A stretch of DNA of 10,664 nt from contig CAMVIC010000042.1 in assembly GCA_947167435.1 (NCBI GenBank), positions 1-10,664 of the forward strand, given 5' to 3'. The translations under genes and the position numbers were made by a program. The stretch is from an uncultured Clostridia bacterium (GTDB lineage Bacteria; Bacillota_A; Clostridia; Oscillospirales; Oscillospiraceae). The notes under the pieces are model-generated. The model worked only from the letters and a program-made list of their open reading frames with translations. It did not search any database and had not been told where the DNA came from. Below, one piece after another: positions 5,508-10,664 of the stretch (positions within the stretch are counted from its first letter, which is position 1; every line of letters begins with the position of its first letter).

Positions 5508-7034
5508 ATGGAGAACAATCGCAGTTCCTGGGGCAGCAACATAGGTTTTCTGCTTGCTGCCATCGGCTCGGCCGTCGGCCTGGGCAATATCTGGGGCTTC
5601 CCGTACAAAATGGGCAAATCCGGCGGTTTCACCTTCCTGATCGTCTACCTGCTGCTGGCTGTTTTCGTGGGTATGATCATCATGGTCTCGGAGCTTGCCG
5701 TAGGCCGCAAGACGAAGCTGAGCCCCATCGACGCCTATCAGAAGGTGAGCAAGAAGTTCGCCTGGATCGGCTGGCTGGCCACCATCGCTCCGTTCCTGAT
5801 CATGAGCTTCTACACGGTGCTTGGCGGCTACTGTCTGCAGTACGTGGCGCTGAACCTGACTGAGCTGAGCTTCGGCCTGTCAAGCTCCGGCGGCGACGCG
5901 TTCACGGCAATCAGGGTCAATCCCTTCGGCGCTGTCGTCTTCACGTTCTTCTTCATCATTATCTGCATGGTCATCGTTCAGGGCGGCGTTTCCAGCGGCA
6001 TTGAGAAGTTCAACAAGATCGGCATGCCGGCACTGTTTGTGATGCTGCTCATCGTTATCGTCCGTTCCCTGACTCTCCCCAACGCCATGGAAGGTCTGAA
6101 GTTCATGTTTGTCCCCGGCTATGCGGTCAAGGCGGGCTTTATCGAAAAAGCGCCGAATCTGATCACGGTCCTGGGCACCGCCGGCGGCCAGATGTTCTTC
6201 TCTCTGTCCCTGGCCATGGGCGCCATCCTGACCTACGGCTCCTACCTGAGCAAGGACGAGAACCTGGTCAAGAACTCCCTCATCATTGTGTCTGCCGATA
6301 CCCTGATTGCGCTGCTTGCCGGTATTGCCGTTATTCCCGCCGCCGTGTCCTACGGCCTGTCCAACGGCATGACGCCCGGTGAGATCACACTGAACGGCCC
6401 CGGCCTTCTGTTCATCACCCTGCAGGACGTGTTCTTGAATATGGGCAAAGTCGGCCCTCTGTTCGGCGTCATCTTCTACGTACTGGTTCTGATCGCCGCC
6501 ATCTCCTCCGCCATCTCCCTGATGGAGACGGTTGGCGCCCACTGGATCGACAAAGACCTGCAGAAGGGTGAAACCGATACCCGCAAGCGCATCATCCTGA
6601 TCGTCTCCCTGCTGATCCTCATTGAGGCTGTCGTTGTCGCGGCTGACGGCCTGGGCAAGAACTTCTCGCCCGCAAGCCTGATCGGCTCGGCCTCTTCCGC
6701 CATGTTCCTCGACTGCTTCCTGGACTTTATGGACTGCTGGTCCGAAGGTATCGCAATGCCTCTCGGCGCCATGCTGATGGCTCTGATGATCGGCTGGGAG
6801 AACACGCCGGATCTGGTGCTGGACGAGGTTGCCCACGGCGATCCCTCCGAGTTCTTCAAGAAGTTCTACAGGATCTGCATCCGCTTCGTGGTGCCTGTGG
6901 TCATGGCCTTCGTGCTGGCCGGTCAGATGATCGACTTCTTCGGCGGCTCCCAGACCCTGTGGTACATCGTGGCCTTCGCGTCACTGGTGCTCTTCTTCGC
7001 CGTCGCAGCCGTAGGCAACAAGAAAGAGGCGTAA
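5508..7034 (+). CDS. Sodium-dependent transporter, NSS (SNF/LeuT-fold) family
   Basis: The 508-residue membrane protein is a Na+-coupled symporter, probably for an amino acid or related amine. It begins with the NSS signature in TM1, IGSAVGLGNIWGFPY (19-33), in the same numbering as LeuT, so sodium-site residues G20, A22, V23 and N27 are present. TM3 has SFYTVLGGY, with Y102 at the LeuT Y108 position. TM6 is GQMFFSLSLAMGAILTYGSY (227-246), with S232 at the LeuT T254 position. TM8 has ISSAIS (332-337), supplying the two hydroxyls of the Na2 site. TM10 has LDFMDCW with D409 at LeuT D404. About 12 membrane helices are visible, including a last pair at 458-478 and 483-503. R30 of LeuT, nearly invariant in the family, is glycine here. 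The start has AAAAGGAG 8 bases upstream. It stands alone, followed by a terminator. The substrate is not determinable. Confidence 0.95.
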   Translation: MENNRSSWGSNIGFLLAAIGSAVGLGNIWGFPYKMGKSGGFTFLIVYLLLAVFVGMIIMVSELAVGRKTKLSPIDAYQKVSKKFAWIGWLATIAPFLIMSFYTVLGGYCLQYVALNLTELSFGLSSSGGDAFTAIRVNPFGAVVFTFFFIIICMVIVQGGVSSGIEKFNKIGMPALFVMLLIVIVRSLTLPNAMEGLKFMFVPGYAVKAGFIEKAPNLITVLGTAGGQMFFSLSLAMGAILTYGSYLSKDENLVKNSLIIVSADTLIALLAGIAVIPAAVSYGLSNGMTPGEITLNGPGLLFITLQDVFLNMGKVGPLFGVIFYVLVLIAAISSAISLMETVGAHWIDKDLQKGETDTRKRIILIVSLLILIEAVVVAADGLGKNFSPASLIGSASSAMFLDCFLDFMDCWSEGIAMPLGAMLMALMIGWENTPDLVLDEVAHGDPSEFFKKFYRICIRFVVPVVMAFVLAGQMIDFFGGSQTLWYIVAFASLVLFFAVAAVGNKKEA

Positions 7035-7085
7035 ATCACTCTGCTTCCTCGGGATGCGCAAAAGTATTTTTCACTCCCGGCAAGG

Positions 7086-7116
7086 CGGCCCCGGTCTTCG
7101 GACCGGGGCCGTTTTT
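7086..7116 (+). terminator. Terminator of the NSS transporter
   Basis: CGGCCCCGGTC (7086-7096) and GACCGGGGCCG (7101-7111) make a perfect 11-bp stem capped by a TTCG tetraloop and followed by TTTTT. It separates the transporter from the TetR-type promoter that begins 5 bases later. Confidence 0.92.
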
Positions 7117-7120
7117 GCGC

Positions 7121-7149
7121 TTGACAAGTCTAACGAAAGCGCATATTAT
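7121..7149 (+). promoter_or_regulatory. Promoter of the TetR-CPBP operon
   Basis: A consensus TTGACA (7121-7126), a 17-base spacer and TATTAT (7144-7149) make a strong promoter. The -10 lies inside the 28-bp dyad at 7141-7168. Initiation near 7156 would leave a leader of about 43 bases. Confidence 0.85.
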
Positions 7150-7168
7150 AACAAACGTTATAATATGC
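7141..7168. promoter_or_regulatory. 28-bp operator dyad for the TetR-family regulator
   Basis: GCATATTATAAC (7141-7152) and GTTATAATATGC (7157-7168) are exact reverse complements separated by AAAC. The dyad covers the -10 and the start site, so a bound dimer would block RNA polymerase. Its position directly in front of a TetR-family gene makes autorepression the natural reading. Confidence 0.8.
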
Positions 7169-7198
7169 ACGCGGAAAAGAAAAGGGGAGAGATGCGCG

Positions 7199-7768
7199 GT
7201 GCCGACGAAACCGAAGATCGACCGGGAACAGATTCTGGACACGGCCTTTCAGCTGGTGCGAGAGCATGGGCATGAAGCGCTGCGGGTACGCCCGCTGGCG
7301 GCCCGCCTGGGCTGCTCCACCCAGCCGGTCCTGTACCAGTTCGCCACCGTGGAGGAGCTGCGGCAGCAGACCTATCGCCGGGCGGACGACTTTCATACCG
7401 CTTATCTGCTCTCGGGCCTTGAGAAGAGCGATGAGCCGCTGCTGGAGCTGGGACTGCGCTATATCCGCTTTGCCGCAGAGGAGAAGCCACTTTTTCGTTT
7501 TCTTTTCCAGACGGACGCCTTCGCCGGGCGCAGCCTGGAGGAGCTGATTGCGGCGCCGGAGGCGCAGCCGCTGCTGGCCCTTACGGAGCAGGAGAGCGGC
7601 CAAACGGAGGAAACGGCCCGGGCGATGTTTCTCACGCTGTTTGCCTGCGTCCACGGCTATGCCAGTCTCCTTGCCAACAACGCCATGGACTTTGACCCCA
7701 CCGCCGCGGAGACGAGCCTGCTTGCCCTGTATCGGGGACTTTTGAATGCATCGGAGGAAGAGAAATGA
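7199..7768 (+). CDS. TetR-family transcriptional repressor
   Basis: Starting at GTG 7199, the 189-residue protein has a TetR N-terminal helix-turn-helix: IDREQILDTAFQLVREHG forms helix 1, and LRVRPLAARLGCSTQPVLYQ gives the recognition helices (about 27-46), followed by the family-typical F and the L of EEL. The C-terminal half is a mostly helical ligand and dimer domain (about 55-180). The GTG is preferred over upstream in-frame codons because GGGGAG lies 9 bases before it and the promoter and dyad lie further upstream. It shares ATGA with the following CPBP gene, so the two are co-transcribed and translationally coupled. It probably represses its own operon through the dyad at 7141-7168. The inducer is unknown. 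Confidence 0.92.
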   Translation: MPTKPKIDREQILDTAFQLVREHGHEALRVRPLAARLGCSTQPVLYQFATVEELRQQTYRRADDFHTAYLLSGLEKSDEPLLELGLRYIRFAAEEKPLFRFLFQTDAFAGRSLEELIAAPEAQPLLALTEQESGQTEETARAMFLTLFACVHGYASLLANNAMDFDPTAAETSLLALYRGLLNASEEEK

Positions 7769-8493
7769 CCAGGCTGTATCGGAAGAATGAAATAGGATTT
7801 GCGATCCTCTGGATCGTGCTGTATGTGGTGCTGACAAGCCTTGCCGACTCCCTGTCAGACTCGCTGGGGGTCCATAAAGGGGTCACGCTGGCGCTGCACG
7901 CGGTCATGGCGGCGGTGCTGTGGCTCTGGGTCCGAAAAAACGGCCTGACGGAGAAGTACGGCTTTTGCCGGAGCCGGGTGCCCGCTGCAAAAGTGCTCTT
8001 TTATATCCCGCTGATCCTGGTGGCCACCAGCGGCGTCTGGGCAGGCTTTGCCGTGAAATACTCCGCCGTCGGGACAATCTGCCATGCCCTGAGCATGCTG
8101 CTGGTGGGCTTCCTGGAGGAACTGATCTTCCGGGGCCTGCTTTTCAAGGGCATGGCGAAGAACAATGTGCGCACGGCCATCATCGTCTCCGCATTGACCT
8201 TCGGCATCGGGCACATCGTGAATCTGCTGAACGGGAAGGCGCTGGGGGAGACGCTGTTTCAAATCGTGTTCGCCGTGGCCTTGGGCTTCGTGCTGGTGAT
8301 CCTGTTCTACCGGACCGGCAGTCTGATCCCCTGCATTCTGTTCCACAGCTTCAATAACGCCCTGAACACCTTCGCCGTGGAAGGGACCGTCAGTCCCCGG
8401 ACGGAGCTGTTGATCAACGCCGGGCTGATCCTGCTTCTGCTTCTCTATCTGTTCTACCTGCTCCGGGCGCTGCCGGAGCCGAAAGAGGAATAA
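7765..8493 (+). CDS. CPBP-family intramembrane glutamic endopeptidase homologue (Abi/Rce1-like)
   Basis: The 242-residue membrane protein has the conserved CPBP motifs in order: EELIFRG with E118, E119 and R123; FGIGH with F146 and H150; and HSFNN with H194 and N198. In Rce1 relatives these residues form the intramembrane active site. Hydrophobic segments at about 11-27, 40-56, 76-96, 105-118, 136-155, 163-182 and 215-234 suggest seven or so helices. Family members process prenylated proteins in eukaryotes; in bacteria many are tied to bacteriocin self-immunity or peptide maturation, and most have no known substrate. Coupling to a TetR repressor by a 4-base overlap suggests induced expression, possibly against a membrane-active compound. 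No bacteriocin gene is visible nearby, so that role is inference. Confidence 0.93.
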   Translation: MTRLYRKNEIGFAILWIVLYVVLTSLADSLSDSLGVHKGVTLALHAVMAAVLWLWVRKNGLTEKYGFCRSRVPAAKVLFYIPLILVATSGVWAGFAVKYSAVGTICHALSMLLVGFLEELIFRGLLFKGMAKNNVRTAIIVSALTFGIGHIVNLLNGKALGETLFQIVFAVALGFVLVILFYRTGSLIPCILFHSFNNALNTFAVEGTVSPRTELLINAGLILLLLLYLFYLLRALPEPKEE

Positions 8494-8503
8494 GCGTCAA
8501 AAC

Positions 8504-8531
8504 GCCGCCCGGCTTGCAATTGCCGGGCGGC
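8504..8531 (+). terminator. Hairpin after the CPBP gene, probable terminator
   Basis: GCCGCCCGGC (8504-8513) and GCCGGGCGGC (8522-8531) form a perfect 10-bp stem around an 8-base loop, 10 bases after the stop codon. The following sequence (TTCGTTAT) has only scattered Ts, so termination may be imperfect. Confidence 0.7.
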
Positions 8532-8544
8532 TTCGTTATACTAT

Positions 8545-8581
8545 TCTTCAATAAGACGATTAAAAATCGTTTTATTGAAGA
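8545..8581. promoter_or_regulatory. 17-bp inverted repeat over the phosphodiesterase promoter
   Basis: Bases 8545-8561 (TCTTCAATAAGACGATT) and 8565-8581 form a 17-bp inverted repeat with a 3-base spacer and a single G-T pair. It ends 7 bases before a perfect TATAAT at 8589-8594 and therefore occupies the -35 region, where no good -35 hexamer is seen. That layout fits an operator or activator site. It could also act as a hairpin for transcripts reading in from the CPBP gene. Confidence 0.55.
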
Positions 8582-8588
8582 TTGGTAT

Positions 8589-8594
8589 TATAAT
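8589..8594 (+). promoter_or_regulatory. -10 element of the phosphodiesterase gene
   Basis: A consensus TATAAT lies 35 bases before the ATG. With a 17-base spacer the -35 would be ATCGTT inside the inverted repeat, a poor match, so the promoter may depend on a bound activator or be weak. Confidence 0.45.
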
Positions 8595-8628
8595 GGAAAA
8601 TCACAGAAACCCAGAAGGAGGACACACC

Positions 8629-9174
8629 ATGAAATGGATGGCGGCATCGGATATCCACGGCTCCGCGCTCTACTGCCGGCAGACCCTGGAGGCCTTTGAG
8701 CGTGAGGGAGCGGAGCGGCTTCTGCTGCTGGGCGACCTGCTGTATCACGGCCCGCGCAACCCCCTGCCCGAGGGCTATGATCCCAAAGAGACGGCGGCCC
8801 TGCTCAACGGGTATAAAGACAGACTTCTCTGTGTGCGCGGCAACTGCGACGCGGAGGTGGACCAGATGGTGCTGGAATTTCCCGTTTTGGCGGAGTACGC
8901 GCTGCTGATGCTGGGCAGACGCATGGTGTTTCTCACCCACGGGGACCACTATCATCTCAAGGCCCTGCCGCCTCTGCTGCCGGGAGACCTGCTGCTCCAC
9001 GGGCACACCCATGTCCCCGCCTGGGAGCCCTTCGGGCAGGATAACCGGTATCTGAACCCGGGCTCCGTCTCTCTGCCCAAGGACGGCACGCCCCGGGGCT
9101 ATCTGATCCTGACGGAGGAGGAGCTGGTCTGGAAAACCCTGGACGGCGAAATCTACCATCGGGAGAGCCTTTGA
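8629..9174 (+). CDS. yfcE: YfcE/MJ0936-type metallophosphodiesterase
   Basis: From ATG 8629 the protein is 181 residues, close to the 184 of E. coli YfcE. It carries the calcineurin-like metal-binding set in order: SDIHG (D8, H10), LGDLLYHGPRN (D36), RGNCD (N72, D74), THGDHYH (H104) and HGHTHVP (H126, H128). These residues bind two metal ions in this fold. Characterised relatives hydrolyse artificial phosphodiesters in vitro; the natural substrate is unknown. AGAAGGAGG lies 7 bases before the chosen ATG; an ATG 54 bases upstream in frame lacks a site and would add residues before the catalytic strand. The gene appears to be a single transcription unit between the CPBP and GtrA genes. Confidence 0.94.
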   Translation: MKWMAASDIHGSALYCRQTLEAFEREGAERLLLLGDLLYHGPRNPLPEGYDPKETAALLNGYKDRLLCVRGNCDAEVDQMVLEFPVLAEYALLMLGRRMVFLTHGDHYHLKALPPLLPGDLLLHGHTHVPAWEPFGQDNRYLNPGSVSLPKDGTPRGYLILTEEELVWKTLDGEIYHRESL

Positions 9175-9202
9175 AAAACATTTCAAAATTTGAAGTTTTC
9201 TC

Positions 9203-9231
9203 TTGCCACCGGCGGTGCTCGGGGGTATAAT
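9203..9231 (+). promoter_or_regulatory. Promoter of the GtrA-family gene
   Basis: TTGCCA (9203-9208), a 17-base spacer and a perfect TATAAT (9226-9231) predict initiation near 9238. An AT-rich stretch with a small palindrome (TTCAAA/TTTGAA, 9182-9194) lies just upstream and could act as an UP element. Confidence 0.75.
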
Positions 9232-9264
9232 CCTGTTGATACATGGGAGAAAAGGAGAACGGGC

Positions 9265-9678
9265 ATGACCGAGGAGAAGAAAAAAGAGATCTGGCGCGTG
9301 GTGAAATTCACGCTCTTTTCCGCCAGCGCTGGGCTGATTGAGATCGTCAGCTTCACCCTGCTCAACGAGTTTACCGGCTGGAGTTACTGGCCCTGTTACC
9401 TGATTGCGCTGGTGCTGTCGGTACTCTGGAACTTCACGCTGAACCGGAAGTTCACCTTCAAGTCCGCGGCAAACGTCCCGGTGGCCATGCTGAAGGTGGC
9501 GCTGTACTACGCGGTCTTTACCCCGCTGAGCACCCTCCTGGGCAACTACCTGGCCGAGACTCTGGGCTGGAATGAATACCTGGTCACGGGGCTGAATATG
9601 CTTCTGAACTTCGTGACGGAGTTTCTGTATCAGCGCTTTTTTGTCTACGGCAAGAGCATCGATACTGCGGAGAAGTAA
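9265..9678 (+). CDS. GtrA-family four-helix membrane protein
   Basis: From ATG 9265 the protein is 137 residues. It shows the GtrA pattern of four membrane helices (about 11-34, 42-58, 72-95 and 102-125) with the family loop LNRKFTF (59-65) after helix 2 and FLYQRFFVYG near the C-terminus. GtrA-like proteins are proposed to move lipid-linked sugars across the membrane or to help modify polysaccharides and teichoic acids. No glycosyltransferase lies beside it here, so the substrate is open. AAAGGAG lies 7 bases before the start; the frame is open further upstream, but those codons fall inside the promoter. It converges with coaX. Confidence 0.92.
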   Translation: MTEEKKKEIWRVVKFTLFSASAGLIEIVSFTLLNEFTGWSYWPCYLIALVLSVLWNFTLNRKFTFKSAANVPVAMLKVALYYAVFTPLSTLLGNYLAETLGWNEYLVTGLNMLLNFVTEFLYQRFFVYGKSIDTAEK

Positions 9679-9690
9679 CATATATCACAA

Positions 9691-9724
9691 CGACACCGCC
9701 GCCGGAAACCCGGCGGCGGTGTCG
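9691..9724. terminator. Shared terminator of gtrA-type gene and coaX
   Basis: CGACACCGCCGCCGG (9691-9705) and its exact reverse complement at 9710-9724 make a 15-bp stem around AAAC. It lies between the two convergent stop codons. A T-run (9735-9742) follows on the plus side after an 11-base gap; the minus side lacks a clear run. Confidence 0.8.
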
Positions 9725-9740
9725 CTGTAATGGCTGTTTT

Positions 9741-10508
9741 TTATTTCCTGTTCTTCTGCCAGAGGACCCACAAACCCTTCAGCAGCAGGTCGTCGTCCAG
9801 GAGTATCTTCCGCCGGCAGTAAGGCATGATGGCCTGGGCAATACCGCCGGTTGCTACCACCGTACAGGGGTAGCCGATCTCCTCCTCCATCCGCTCGATC
9901 ATGCCGTCGATGGAGGCGGCGGTGGCGTAGACCGCGCCGGAACGCATGGAATCCACCGTGTTGGTGGCGATGACCTTCTTCGGCGCGGTGATGGAGATGT
10001 CCGGCAGCAGACTGGTGCCGGAGGCCAGCGCTCCGTAGGCAAGCCTTACCCCGGGAAGGATTGCCCCGCCCCGGTAGCAGCTGTTTTTGTCAATGAGCAC
10101 GATGGTGGTGGCGGTGCCCATGTCCAGCACGATGACGGGAACGCCGTAGCAGGCCATGGCGCCCACGCTGCCCACCACCAGATCTCCGGCCAGGGTGCTT
10201 GGATCGTCGATGCGCACGTTCATCCCGGTCTTCATGCCGGGACCCACCACCATACAGTCAAGCCCCGTAATGCGCTTTACTGCCGCGGTCAGAGGGCTGT
10301 TCACCGGGGGCACAACGGAGGAGAGAATGGCCCCCTCGAAGCAGGCGGGGTCGATGCCGTTAAAGTCCAGAATCTGCTTGAGCTTGATGGTATACTCGAT
10401 CTCCGTCTCCCGAAGACCGGTCTGTATGCGGACCACGCTGCAGATTTTGCCGTCTTCCAGACAGCCGAGAACAATGTTGGTGTTGCCTACATCCAGGGCA
10501 AGAATCAT
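9741..10508 (-). CDS. coaX: Type III pantothenate kinase
   Basis: CoaX phosphorylates pantothenate, the first step of coenzyme A synthesis, in the cytoplasm. The 255-residue protein has the acetate-kinase-superfamily ATP motif DVGNTN near the N-terminus, GPGMKTGMNV (90-99), LAGDLVVG with the conserved acidic residue (107-114), DMGTATT (130-136), GGAILPG and VVATGG near the C-terminus. Length and motif order are normal. An in-frame GTG at 10517 lies immediately against the AAGGAAGG, leaving no spacing. The ATG at 10508 lies 9 bases from that site and gives the family's usual MILALDVGNTN start, so it is preferred. The gene entering from the right, if any, is not visible. Confidence 0.96.
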   Translation of the reverse strand: MILALDVGNTNIVLGCLEDGKICSVVRIQTGLRETEIEYTIKLKQILDFNGIDPACFEGAILSSVVPPVNSPLTAAVKRITGLDCMVVGPGMKTGMNVRIDDPSTLAGDLVVGSVGAMACYGVPVIVLDMGTATTIVLIDKNSCYRGGAILPGVRLAYGALASGTSLLPDISITAPKKVIATNTVDSMRSGAVYATAASIDGMIERMEEEIGYPCTVVATGGIAQAIMPYCRRKILLDDDLLLKGLWVLWQKNRK

Positions 10509-10527
10509 AACGGGCACCCTTCCTTTT

Positions 10528-10664
10528 CTTAAGGCAATACTGCATAATCCGGCAAGAGCAGATTCCGAGAAAAACCGAGTTCTGATGATGGCACTTCTTT
10601 GCAGGAATACCTTCTGTATTTCAAGAAAAGTGACGAAATCAGGGCGCGGATTTTCCGGGAGATG
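10528..10664. other. Unassigned sequence upstream of coaX, possible edge of a dispersed repeat
   Basis: These 137 bases begin sharply next to the coaX ribosome binding site with TTAAGGCAATACTGCATAAT. One minus-strand frame stays open to the window edge, with nearly open frames elsewhere, yet no protein family is recognisable and no promoter with good -35 and -10 boxes is seen. The pattern could be a short dispersed intergenic element or the 3' end of a gene outside the window. I cannot decide from this sequence. Confidence 0.3.

Noticed and set aside
6959..7198. Upstream extension of the TetR-family protein
   Set aside because: The open frame runs back through the transporter gene, its terminator and the TetR promoter. 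The GTG at 7199 has the only suitable ribosome binding site.
8572..9681. 369-codon minus-strand frame across the phosphodiesterase and GtrA genes
   Set aside because: Spans two recognised genes and their promoter on the other strand, with no family resemblance or start signals.
10509..10517. GTG start three codons before the coaX ATG
   Set aside because: It directly abuts the ribosome binding site with no spacing; the ATG gives the normal family N-terminus.

Overview
The window looks like chromosome from a Gram-positive gut-type member of the Clostridia, possibly Oscillospiraceae-like. That taxonomic call is inference. It rests on strong purine-rich ribosome binding sites, sigma-A style promoters with 17-bp spacers, moderately high GC coding DNA with AT-rich intergenic stretches, a type III pantothenate kinase, and a Tat-exported FMN/FAD reductase paired with an ApbE flavin transferase. 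All genes appear intact except a possible gene start at the extreme left edge.

Left edge to 363 is AT-rich and has no complete gene. It holds a possible minus-strand start running off the window, a small dyad in front of it, and a regular array of four GAACGAT boxes every 19-20 bp that resembles the end of a transposable element. From 364 to 3536 (minus strand) lies a two-gene respiratory-type operon. It encodes a Tat-exported flavoprotein with two FMN-binding domains and a FAD-binding reductase domain, followed by a signal-less ApbE FAD:protein FMN transferase that would load FMN onto it. None of the three key fumarate reductase catalytic residues is present in the reductase domain, so its acceptor is probably not fumarate.

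From about 3747 to 4136 a tRNA-Ser(GGA) gene with a good promoter is followed, in its own direction, by an unusual tandem block. The block contains an exact 21-base duplicate of the tRNA 3' end, two long perfect or near-perfect terminator hairpins, inverted T-arm copies, and two copies of a paired-hairpin motif with a compensatory base change.

From 4367 to 7034 a LysR-type regulator is divergent from a sodium-dependent NSS-family transporter. A CATTA-N9-TAATG dyad sits over the regulator's -35 and just upstream of the transporter promoter, and the transporter has a structured leader. From 7121 to 8493 an autoregulated TetR-family repressor overlaps by 4 bases a CPBP-family intramembrane protease homologue. 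A 28-bp perfect dyad covers the -10 of its promoter. From 8545 to 9678 come a YfcE/MJ0936-type metallophosphodiesterase and a GtrA-family four-helix membrane protein, each with its own promoter. On the minus strand at 9741-10508 is coaX, converging on gtrA across a shared 15-bp terminator stem. The last 147 bases hold no recognisable gene and may be the edge of a dispersed intergenic repeat.
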